Source of the DNA: Prorocentrum cordatum
Taxonomy: Eukaryota; Sar; Dinophyceae; Prorocentrales; Prorocentraceae
Assembly: GCA_963575745.1 (NCBI GenBank)
Contig: CAUYUJ010014593.1
Location: 313,508-377,507, forward strand
Length of the DNA stretch: 64,000 nucleotides
Direction of reading: 5' to 3'
Positions within the stretch are counted from its first letter, which is position 1. Every line of letters starts with the position of its first letter. The translations under genes and the position numbers were made by a program. The notes beneath the pieces are model-generated. The model saw only the letters and a program-made list of their open reading frames with translations. It did not search any database and was not told the DNA's origin. Of the stretch, positions 41,996 through 51,180 are shown in pieces.

Positions 41996-43246
41996 ATGGA
42001 TCGAGACGCACAGCAGCAGGCCCCAGGCCTAGTGCCGCCACCGACCATGGGAGAAATGCGCCCTGAGATCCTGGCCATACACGAGGCGCAGCAAGCCAAC
42101 TTGGCCACGCAGGCCACGCGGCAGCGCCGACAGCAACATCGCCAGGCCAACAGAATGCTGAGCCGCGCAGGGCAACCTGCTAACCACAATGCAGCAGGGA
42201 CACCTGCGAGCAGTCCAGCTATGGATGCATCGATGCAGCTGCCAACCTTCCCACCTATTCGACTCGAAGCTGGCGAATCCACCCTGGAGCGACAGATGCG
42301 CATCAGGCCAGCGGCAACACCGCCTATCATCAGTGACGGCGATTTCAGTAAGTGTGCCATATGCCTGAACCTGTTCATGAATCACGACAAGATCTGGCGT
42401 CTCCAGTGCGGTCACATATTCCACGCACAATGTTGGGATCGTGTGGTACACGCCCATGTAGATCGACAGGTGGCTGGTAACATGGAAGGTTCCGCGCGTG
42501 AGGCCCCCTGTGCCATACGCAGGGGTGTTGGCCTCATTGCTGCTGAGTTCCACTTCGCCCTTGCTGGCTATCAAGAAGCGCATGACCGTCATGAATACAT
42601 ACTTCAGAGAGCGAGCGAGCTCAGGGAGCTCCGTGAAGAGCTCAACCGCGTTACAGCCATGATGACCAGCACTGCGGAGATTTTGACGACGACTCCTGCG
42701 GGGATACCTGCATCATCGGCCAACGCGGGCTTAGTGATGGAAGCAGCTACACTTGCAGGGGCACCTGCCGCTGACGTACTTATTCCACTGGCAGCAGAGA
42801 CCGATAGCAATGCAGGGGCACCTGCCCGATCTGCTCCACCTTCGGTACATGTGAATGATACATGGTTGAGGCGCGTGAAAAGGGCAACTGATAGGAGCGC
42901 CCAATGGCTTCAATCTTCACACGCATACATGCCGTATGGGCGAGACCTCCGTTCACGCAGTCAGCGCAGAACTGAAAGACCGGTAAGCATGCGCAGTGGT
43001 AACAGTGGGATCTCTGAACGCGATGTGTTTCATACGGTACTTATAGTGAATGCCGGCGGCCAGATGGGCATGTGCGCAGAGGAAGATACGTTCATGAATA
43101 TACCCACTGTCTCTACGTCGCACCCATACACGTATGACGGATACCCTGCCGCTCGGATCTTTGAGAAGAGCCCGATTACAGAGGAAGAAGTGCGTGGGTA
43201 CATGAATGTATGCACATCTCTGTCAAGAAGCGATTGGGTGTTATAA
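41996..43246 (+). CDS. RING-H2 zinc-finger protein encoded inside the Copia element
   Basis: 417 codons from Met 41996. Residues ~118-180 hold 'KCAICLNLFMNHDKIWRLQC', then 'GHIFHAQCWDRVV' and, after a 20-residue insertion, 'APCAIRRG'. This gives C-x2-C, C-x-H-x2-H-x2-C and a final C, but the last expected Cys of C-x2-C is Arg (codon cgc near 42519). RING-H2 domains usually act as E3 ubiquitin ligases; loss of one ligand may impair zinc binding. A coiled-coil-like segment follows ('LRELREELNRVTAMM'). Six AGxPA hairpin copies lie in the ORF. The C-terminal third ('HTVLIVNAGGQMGMCAEEDT') is unrecognised. It lies between the Tpt1-like and protease ORFs on the same strand. Confidence 0.72.
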   Translation: MDRDAQQQAPGLVPPPTMGEMRPEILAIHEAQQANLATQATRQRRQQHRQANRMLSRAGQPANHNAAGTPASSPAMDASMQLPTFPPIRLEAGESTLERQMRIRPAATPPIISDGDFSKCAICLNLFMNHDKIWRLQCGHIFHAQCWDRVVHAHVDRQVAGNMEGSAREAPCAIRRGVGLIAAEFHFALAGYQEAHDRHEYILQRASELRELREELNRVTAMMTSTAEILTTTPAGIPASSANAGLVMEAATLAGAPAADVLIPLAAETDSNAGAPARSAPPSVHVNDTWLRRVKRATDRSAQWLQSSHAYMPYGRDLRSRSQRRTERPVSMRSGNSGISERDVFHTVLIVNAGGQMGMCAEEDTFMNIPTVSTSHPYTYDGYPAARIFEKSPITEEEVRGYMNVCTSLSRSDWVL

Positions 43247-43345
43247 CAGAGGCGCCGCGAAGGCCCACGCGGTGCGACAGTATCCGAAGTCCCTGGACTA
43301 TTCGGCGAACGCCATGAATTAGCTCTGGCAGCCAACAGCAGGACC

Positions 43346-44219
43346 ATGATCAACGGTACGTTGATTATTTTATTTGATATTGGTAGTAATGATAATATCA
43401 TCGGTTTGAAGACGGCACAGAATTTCGAGCAGATATCACGCTCCCACGGGCGCGCCATCAAAAGGTTGAACCTATCAAAAAGATTGTATGTGTCTGGAGC
43501 GGGACACGGTGCCGCAATTTGTGATAAATCCCTGCACTGGAAAATTGCGTGCAAAGAATGGTAAGAGTGCGGGGGGGCCTGCCGTGCCGAGACTCGACAC
43601 ATACTCTGCAAATGTGGCTGGGGGCTCTGGAGAGAACCTCCCTGCTATTCTGGGTCTGAGGAGCATGTCCAGCATGCGGGCCATCTTGATCCTCGAGCAG
43701 GGGCACGAGAAGATGATCATCCCTGGAGTGGAAATGTACAAGGCTCTACTTGGAAAGGGTGCCAGGGTATTTGATTTGATGAAGACGCCCTCCGGGCACC
43801 TGGCACTCAAGCCCGATGAATACGAGAAGGTTACGGAGGACCAAAGGTCGATGTCCTTCATGATCACGGCCAATCCTCACTGCGAGGAAGCTCCGTTGCT
43901 TGTCAACGAGGCTTCCGACCCAGAGCCAGCTGCAGGGACACCTGCTGTGGGCGATGCCCATGCGTGCATGATGTCGCAAGACACGCAGGGCATCAGCTCT
44001 TCCATTAACGAGGAGACGCTCGCTTTCACGATCCAGTCTTTGGCGGGCAACACCTTGAGAACCTGGCATCGCAGAACTGCGTCTAGTGGGATTATCCCTA
44101 CCTCGGTCGACAAAGACTTCGCCCTCCACAACCTGCAGGCGAAGATCTATCAGGCCATTCACGAGGAGGGGGAGAAATGGACTCCTCCTGACACACATGC
44201 AGGGACACCTGCATCATAA
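43346..44219 (+). pseudogene. Copia aspartic protease
   Basis: The first frame reads 'INGTLIILFDIGSNDNIIGL' (D-I-G-S in place of the usual D-T/S-G; 43352-43410). After a frame change near 43490 the next frame has 'LPAILGLRSMSSMRAILIL' (the I-L-G flap/second motif) and 'EKMIIPGVEMYKAL'. This matches the retropepsin-like proteases of dinoflagellate Copia elements, which cut the polyprotein. Two AGTPA hairpins (43932, 44199) lie in the C-terminal part, the second directly before the stop at 44217-44219. Confidence 0.7.
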
Positions 44220-44610
44220 AATTGTATTTTTGAGAGTTTGATATATTTACTTCGAGCAGCAGTTCTGCAGCGCAGCACGGCACTGGCATTTGGACCCCCC
44301 CCCCCCCATTAGGAGGGCGGGGTCCGTCAAACGAGCGACGGGGGCAGGCGCGCGCCACGGCCACTCGCGCTTGCAAGGACGGGCCGACCACTCTGGTGCT
44401 GTCAGCAAGCGCGGGGGAACCTGCAATCGTTTCCCAGGCACCGGCTGCGCGCGCCAGGGGCCGCGGCAAGCCCGGCTGCGCGGCTGCCGCAGACAGCAGT
44501 GGACCAGGCTGCGTGGCCGCTGCAGAAAAAGAAGCACTGTCGCATTATTAGCATTCTCGTGCATTCGTTATTGAGGATATACGAACAGCTCGCGCTGAAT
44601 CCCGAGCCCG
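44220..44610. other. Intervening DNA with C13 run and one hairpin
   Basis: Contains 'acccccccccccccatt' (C13 at 44295-44307) and a GCGGG-GGAA-CCTGC hairpin at 44411-44424. No coding-like frame bridges the protease and the next conserved region. Confidence 0.5.
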
Positions 44611-44617
44611 TGGATAC

Positions 44618-45606
44618 ATGTGCAACCGTATCGCACAGACAGAGGTGATGACCTCCACTGGTACACAGCATTTGGGTGCGCTACTTTCGGGCGATTACCA
44701 GCTGTCGCGGGTCGCAACACCTGCCGACTGGCATGTGAGGCTGCCTGGTAAGCGGGCAGGGCCACATTGCCAGCGTATCCAAAATCTGATGTCAAAAACT
44801 CGGGCTCTACGCATGACTGTTGCACTGGTGGGGCCACCGGGGCATCTCTGGAGACAAGGTGCCATGCGAGATGCGATCGAAGATCTTGATTTACAGGTCG
44901 TGCGCATGAGGTTCTGCCATTTCGGCCTCAAGTGCGACCTTGCGAAGAAATTGCCCCGCGGATCGTATCTGCAGTGGCAACTACGTGCAAACGTATCTCC
45001 ACCAACTTATGGGGATGCACATGCAACAGAGCAGGGAAACGTGCATATCCTACTGAGCATATTCTGGACTGGTACGGACAAGGTGCTCAGAAAGCCGAAT
45101 GGCGGAATAAGACATTAGCGATCATGACCGCAAGGTTGATCGATCAAATGGATTTACATAGAATGCAAAGAAACTATACAAGTGCTGTACATTTGACTAT
45201 TCATACTCGCGTGCATAAAGGAGTTCGAACTTACGTTCAGTCTCCTATGAATGGCCCTGAATGGGACCATGTCGTGAGACGGGTGACTATGAACCTGGGA
45301 GACAACGAGATCATCTTGGACATCCAGATCAAGGACCAACCGACTCGGTACAACTACAACGCACCATTACCAGATGGGGTCACTAACATCCGTACTCGAC
45401 TGTACTGGGAGCAGCCGGAACCAACTCTTCTGGGAAACGACAGCTCACGACCACGCTCAAGGCGAGTGGCGATCATCGATGACGCTCGTCTACCTCCCTC
45501 TTCGATTGAGCGCGGCAACGTGCCACCCTCTATTCCAGAATTTCGGACACTTAGCTTGCCAGAAAAAGAGCAACATACAGCACTACCAACAGATGCCAGA
45601 ATTTAA
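44618..45606 (+). pseudogene. Copia conserved interdomain region between protease and integrase
   Basis: The first frame (44618-44975) reads 'RMTVALVGPPGHLWRQGAMR' and 'VRMRFCHFGLKCDL'. Near 44,975 the text passes to another frame with 'CKRISTNLWGCTCNRAGKRA' and 'ILDWYGQGAQKAEWRNKTLA', then open to TAA 45604-45606. I recognise this block as recurrent in dinoflagellate Copia polyproteins, upstream of integrase, but know no biochemical role. The Cys pairs could bind zinc. Confidence 0.5.
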
Positions 45607-45743
45607 CAAAAGCGAAACAAAAGGCAGACACATAAGTTGGCACCACACCACGCAAGATACCCCAAATAGTCGAAGAAGGCAGCGACGATTGTGGAGACGA
45701 CCTCAAAGGACTCGGGTGTAGCTCGTACTGCACCGATGTACCT

Positions 45744-46662
45744 TTGGACTCCGACACGGATAGCAACGTCGAGGAGGATACCTGCATCGCCCTACCTGCG
45801 GGGCAACCTGCTGAATCCTACGCAGATGTATTCTCCATAATCTCCACCCTGTGTTATGGGCGACGCAAGAAGGTAGATATGTTAGAACTATGTGTAAGAA
45901 CCGGAGGCATCTCCCAGTTAGCATTCAGCCGATGTATGTCTTCAGGGGGGAACCTCGACAAACGTCTTTTCGCTGATCTTGGAAATAAGGAGGTCCAAGA
46001 TGCAGTGATGCACTGCTTAGACGTTTGCTTCGTTAAGGTTGTCATGCTACAAGCCATCTGCCGAACGACTGGCTGACCTTCCTACTTCAACGCCAGGGTT
46101 AAATACGACACCTGGCATGAGCATCACAAGGAGGATTTGCCGCGCATCAAGTTCCGGGGGAAGGTAGCTGTACGTCAAAATTAGCTTCGACGATTCTACT
46201 TACGAGAACAACCAGTTGGGCCTTGGGTGGATCAGATACCGCCATGGACTACGTTGGCCAACAGCAAGGGCACTTGCAAGGTACATATGGACCAATGTAC
46301 TACAGGCCTACGCGATTCCCATGGGAACTAATACGAAAACCGACTCATATCATGGCTAACCATCGCTTATTTTACGCGTTTTGGACGAAAGCGATGTGAT
46401 GGCCATCATCCACATGCGTCGGTGTGCAATAAAGAACTGTCCGTGGCTGCGCAGTATACGCCAAGGATGCAGTCGCTCTTTGTTGAAGCTGTTCAGATCG
46501 TACGCAAGCTTTTCCAAACAACTCGTGGCCCTTTCTATGGCCACCCATATTTGCCTACCGTGTTGGTGGCCAACGTACGGGGGCACGATCTGGACGACCC
46601 GAGTCTTCCCCGACAACCGGACAGCTCGATTACGAGACCACCCTAGGGGGGACTTGGCTGTC
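45744..46662 (+). pseudogene. Methyltransferase-like domain in the Copia polyprotein
   Basis: 'KKVDMLELCVRTGGISQLAF' resembles SAM-binding motif I (h-E-h-x-x-G-x-G-G). 'EVQDAVMHCLDVCFVKVVML', then 'QAICRTTG', occupies the place of the motif IV strand and loop. After a frame change at 46075, 'FNARVKYDTWHEHHKEDLPR', 'FYLREQPVGPWVDQIPPW' (an E-Q-P/E-N-P-like motif) and 'SKGTCKVHMDQCTTGLRDSH' follow in pieces, then 'KELSVAAQYTPRMQSLFVEA' (46426-46490). The block recurs in dinoflagellate Copia elements, and the motif pattern suggests a degenerate SAM-dependent methyltransferase fold. Activity is doubtful because the Gly-rich loop and motif IV are eroded. One AGQPA hairpin (45798). Confidence 0.5.
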
Positions 46663-46679
46663 CTGCCTGCGCGGATAAC

Positions 46680-48681
46680 GTGAATGTGCATTCTCCATCG
46701 CATGATCGGAATCCGAGACATTGCAGATGGTACGACAAGGATGACTACCACTGGGAGTGTCCGAGTTGCAAGAAGAACTACGGGAGTAACAAACCTGGAC
46801 ATGTACTAACACCTGGCAAATGCAAGTTTGCAAATCCTTGGAAGTTCCCCGACAATCATAGACAGATCCCGCCGGCTCCTGTCGGGCCGGCAGCAGGACC
46901 TGCACCGCCAGATTCTGCTGACGTTGCAGCACCTCCACCTGACGCACCAGCAGCACCAGCACTTACGCGACTGAGGGCGCCTAGACCTGGCCTGAGAGCT
47001 GGATCTACCGCAGGCGCAAGCAGTCGCGACATTATTGTTGGAAGACACGCTGCTGAGCCTGTTGCAGGGCAACCTGCCTCAAGCGGAGCCGGTAGTTCGG
47101 ATGACCACCTCCGACTACCACAGGTTAGAGTCAGACGTGGTCGACAGCAAGGTGGAGAAGCGCCTCCACCACCACCAGCAGGGAACCCTGCCGCACGACC
47201 ACGACTACCAGACTGGTCACGGTTCGATGTACAAATCAGTCTGCAAAATTTGCGAAGCCTTGACCCCAGCGTGGTAACACGCGAGTTGCGAAAGCTACAT
47301 TTACGCTGGTTCCATGTGAAAGAGCCTAAGATGAGACTCATCTTAAGGAAAACAGGTCTGGACAATGTTCGACTCAACCTCATCAAGGGCGTCTGCGATA
47401 CATGCGGAGAATGCAGAGCTTGGGACAAACCTGGACACACAGTTATGCCCCCTATTGCATTACCTGGCAAATTTAATGATGAAGTGGAATGTGACTTGAT
47501 GTCCTACAGGCAAGAACACAACATATTTCACATTATCGATCGTTGCATACGATGTGCTACTGGGATTGGAAATACCAGATAAAACGATGACTACTACCTG
47601 CAAACATATCATCTGTGCTGGATGCAGTTTGGACCAGCTAAGGTACTTTACTCGGATGGCGGAGGTGCCCTTAATTAGTGACACTGTGAAAGCAGTCCCC
47701 AAGGCCACAGGCACTGAACTTACAATGCGCGCGCGTGGACAGCACGCTACGGCGATCGAGGCCAGAAATGGCATCCTAAATCATGGGCTCCACGCAATGG
47801 AGGCTGAACTCAATATGTTAGACATACCTCTTGTGTTCACGAGACTACTGCACGAAGCCTTGTCTGCAGCCAGCGCATTCACTTTCTACAACGAGGTGTC
47901 TCCATACAATGCATTATTTGGGCGGCAACCAGCAATGCTCCCTGACCTCCCTGTTCTGGACCACGAGCAGTCGACAGAAACATCAGATCATTCTCGCGAG
48001 CAGAAGCGCAGGGTATGCATTGAGGCGATCACACAGGCCACGGCAGTAGCTAAGTTCAATCGTGCAGTACGCACAAAGACGACCACTACAGGTCAATATG
48101 GTTTGGACGAAGGAGATTTGGTTGACTACCATCGCCCTACGACTATTAAAGATGACTGGGGAGGTTGGAATGGCCCGTTCCCAGCTGCGAAGAATAATCC
48201 TGCACGGGGTCAGGTCATCATCCGAGTAGGCAGCCGGCATGTTCAATCACAATACGGCGATGCAAGACATTCGCTCTACATTGACGCACGCATCGCCCGA
48301 GAGATTGGCTTCGGTAACACTGCATTACGCACCGTGTTGACATTCGTAGCTAGCCTTTCAGCGGGGAGGCCTGCGTTGACATTTGGATATGTGCCGACCA
48401 AGAAAGGTACGCTTCAGATGACAACGGCAAGTCGCCGATCTCCAAATGTACACTTGGCTCCACAATATCTCCTCAGAAACTTCTTCCGTCTCGAGAATGT
48501 TGTTTCGGTCAGATTAGCCAGGAGCATTCATAAGCTACCCGCGGTTACTTATGCCGACAGTTGCACAGTTGTTCATTGCGATAACGATGTGGATACAGGG
48601 ATCCACTACTATGAAGCAGAAGGTACTGCTCTGAACATACACGATATCACTGGATCAGCACACTCACGTGTCATCCAATGA
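46680..48681 (+). pseudogene. Copia integrase, two frames
   Basis: Frame one has 'WECPSCKKNYGSNKPGH', a Pro/Ala linker with a hairpin (47064), then the pre-integrase zinc region 'LRKLHLRWFHVKEPKMRLIL' and 'VCDTCGECRAWDKPGH' (H...H...C-x2-C), then 'NDEVECDLMSY' with the first core Asp. A frame change near 47,575 leads to frame two: 'ELTMRARGQHATAIEARNGI' (carrying the core Glu), 'FYNEVSPYNALFGRQPAMLP', and a C-terminal 'YGLDEGDLVDYHRP' and 'GWNGPFPAAKN' typical of Copia. The middle Asp (usually S/T-D-x-G) falls in the decayed region around 47,600-47,690 and was not found. It inserts cDNA into the genome. Two further hairpin variants (47178, 48361). Confidence 0.8.
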
Positions 48682-48738
48682 CTGAAGTCCATCAAACCCC
48701 AGGCAGGCTTCGATCAGGATCTGTCAAAGTTCGAGGAC

Positions 48739-49473
48739 TTGGCTGACGCGCCGCCGCCTGAGGGAGCCGCTAGAGAGGCTTCAGAAGCCGAGCCAGAACA
48801 TGATGACGGACGGCTGTCTACGATCTACGAAGAATCAGAAGCTGATCTTGAGTCACATGTTACGGAGGTATGGCACGCAGAGTTGCGAGAGGAACAGGAA
48901 TTGCTGGAGGCAGCTCCACTAGAAAAGCTCTCTACCGTACCCACACAGATGGTTCCTGACCAGAGTGCGTTGATCACTGTAGCTGATGAACCGCGGGGAC
49001 ACCTGCCGAATTGGGGGCGCACTCATGATCCTGATACTGAGGAAATGTACTTCGCTCCCTTGTGCACCCTGGTCGGAAGACGGCAGCGATGGACTCGACT
49101 CTGACGAAACGGTCCATACGCTGAACTCTGCTTTACAACAGAGACGTCAAAGGTCGTCTTGTCCGAGCAGCAACAGATGCCGTTAGACGTCGGCCGGGTG
49201 ACAACCATGCGAGTATATGCTGCTGTCGCTGCACAGCGAGCTGCGGTCGTCGAGGACGACGACCTCCTCACCAAGGCTGGCATCCAGGCGAATCCCGAGA
49301 AAATTCCGAAGGCCCTTTTCACCGAACTTAAGACATTGTTCGACAATAAATGCTTCATTACCCTGTGACGTACCCAACCCATTTGTATCATGGGAAACGA
49401 GGAGTTGGCCGAAGCTTGCACGGACAATCAAATTGCAGGATCCGCTGTCTGATAGGTAAGCTACTTGGGACAA
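48739..49473 (+). pseudogene. Linker and N-terminal start of the Copia RT
   Basis: 48739-49104 is acidic ('EAEPEHDDGRLSTIYEESEA'). 49159-49368 reads 'VVEDDDLLTKAGIQANPEKI' and 'ALFTELKTLFDNKCFI', the segment that precedes the Copia RT fingers. It degenerates by 49,440 and is then interrupted by the 102-bp minisatellite. RT text resumes at ~50,693, so the array separates the two halves of one protein. Confidence 0.65.
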
Positions 49474-50630
49474 GATCAGCAGCCCTCGAAAGTGGCGACA
49501 GTTTCACAGATCGCAGCCCCCAGCAGCCCTCGAAACGCAGCGACGAGCGAGGTAAGAAAGTGGCGACAGTTTCGCAGATCGCAGCCCCCCAGAGATGGCG
49601 AGGATCCATTTGAATCCGCCGTGGGCACCCACTGTGCTGGGCCCCCCAGCAGGCCTCGAAAGTGGTGACAGTTTCACAGATCGCAGTCCCCCAGGGATGG
49701 CGAGGTCCCATGTGAATCCGCCGTGGGTATCCACTGTGCTGGGCCCCCCAGCAGGCCTCGAAAGTGGCGGCAGTTTCACAGATCGCAGCCCCCCAGGGAT
49801 GGCGAGGTACCATTTGAATCCGCCGTGGGTGCACACTGTGCTGGGCCCCCCAGCAGGCCTCGAAAGTGGCGACAGTTTCACAGATCGCAGCCCCACAGGG
49901 ATGGCGAGGTCTCATTTGAATCCCCTGCGGGTGCACACTGTGCGGGGCCCCCCAGCAGGCCTCGAAAGTGGCGGCAGTTTCGCAGATCGCTGCCCCCCAG
50001 GGACGGCGAGGTCCCATTTGGATCCGCCGCGGGTGCGCACTGTGCTGGGCCCCCCAGCAGGCCTCGAAAGTGGTGACAGTTTCACAGATCGCAGCCCCCC
50101 AGGGACGGCGAGGTCCCATTTGAATCCGCCGCGGGTGCACACTGCGCTGGCCCCCCGGCAGGCCTCGAAAGTAGCGACAGTTTCACAGATCGCAGCCCCC
50201 CAGGGACAGCGAGGTCCCATTTGAATCCGCCGCGGGTGCACACTGTGCTGGGCCCCCCAGCAGGCCTCGAAAGTGGCGACAGCTTCACAGATCGCAGCCC
50301 CCGCAGGGATGGCGAGGTCCCATTTGAATCCCCTGCGGGTGCACACTGTGCTGGGCCCCCCAGCAGGCCTCGAAAGTGGCGGCAGTTTCGCAGATCGCTG
50401 CCCCCCAGGGATGGCGATGCCCCATTTGAATCCGCCGCGGGTGCACACTGTGCTGGGCCCTCCAGCAGCCCTCGAAAGTGGCGACAGTTTCACAGATCGC
50501 AGCCCCCCAGCTGGCACGCAGCGACGAGCGAGGTCAAAGGCAGGGGGGAAGAGAGGGGCGGGAAGGAAGGAAGGAAGGAAGGTTCGCGCGAGCAGTGCTC
50601 TATTCAAAACGAGAACCCAACGCAGGAGGG
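49474..50630. repeat. 102-bp minisatellite, about ten units, inside the Copia element
   Basis: 'ggcctcgaaagtggcgacag' (with variants) recurs at about 49653, 49755, 49859, 49962, 50064, 50162, 50264, 50369 and 50471, spacing 98-105 and mostly 102-103. Each unit also has 'cagatcgcagccccccaggg' and 'gaatccgccgcgggtgcaca'. Because 102 is 34 codons, long frames stay open on both strands ('ESGDSFTDRSPP' on plus), giving false repeat proteins. The first and last units are aberrant and carry 'gcagcgacgagcgaggt'. The right flank to 50645 matches 70-185. Confidence 0.95.
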
Positions 50631-50692
50631 TTGGGACAAATGCAGGAGATCGTCAAAGCGTCGAACATCATAACTTCGAGGTGCGTATACAA

Positions 50693-51180
50693 ATGGGAAA
50701 TTCGTTAAGAACGACAAGGGCGAGATGGAGCGCACCATCCGACTTCGTCTGGTACTTCGGGGCTTCATGGACCTAGAAACTTTCGATGTAGAGACATTTT
50801 CGGGAACGGCCAGAAGGCCAAGCCAGATATTACTTGCCAGCGCGGCAGCGTGCAAGAGACAGTGGACCATTGTTCCCCTGGACATCAACATGGCCTTCCT
50901 CAAGGGATTGAGCTATCGAGACCTCGCCGGGGCAACTGGTGAAAAGGAACGTGCGGTGTGTTTTACCTTGCCGCCTGGGTCGGCGACTGTGCTCCGTGCT
51001 CTTCCAGGGTTCGAGAACAACGACGAGTCAAACCACTGCCTGCAGTGCTTGAAACCGGGCACAGGCACTAAGGACGCCCCCCGGGGGATTTCTCACTTAA
51101 GCTCAGGAGAACCACCAGTGGATTTGGCCTCCTACCTACGTCTTATGACGAGGGGTTCGAGACGAGCACTAACTTGCTCA
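50693..51180 (+). pseudogene. Copia reverse transcriptase (RVT_2), first part
   Basis: 'RTIRLRLVLRGFMDLETFDV', 'FSGTARRPSQILLASAAACK', 'IVPLDINMAFLKGLSYRDLA' (motif A with the first catalytic Asp), and 'CLKPGTGTKDAPR' (motif B region) follow in order. At the C6-G5 tract 51079-51089 the reading passes into the next frame ('SLKLRRTTSGFGLLPTSYDE'). RT copies the element RNA into cDNA. Confidence 0.88.

Noticed and set aside
49595-50607. 34-residue repeat proteins on plus and minus strands
   Set aside because: Explained by a 102-bp minisatellite whose unit length is a multiple of three; no independent start, domain or transcript signal.
49465-50639. 9-bp direct repeat TTGGGACAA flanking the minisatellite as a target-site duplication
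   Set aside because: The right copy is similar in the second locus at 178-186 (TTGGGAGAA), so it is probably part of the repeat's own flank.
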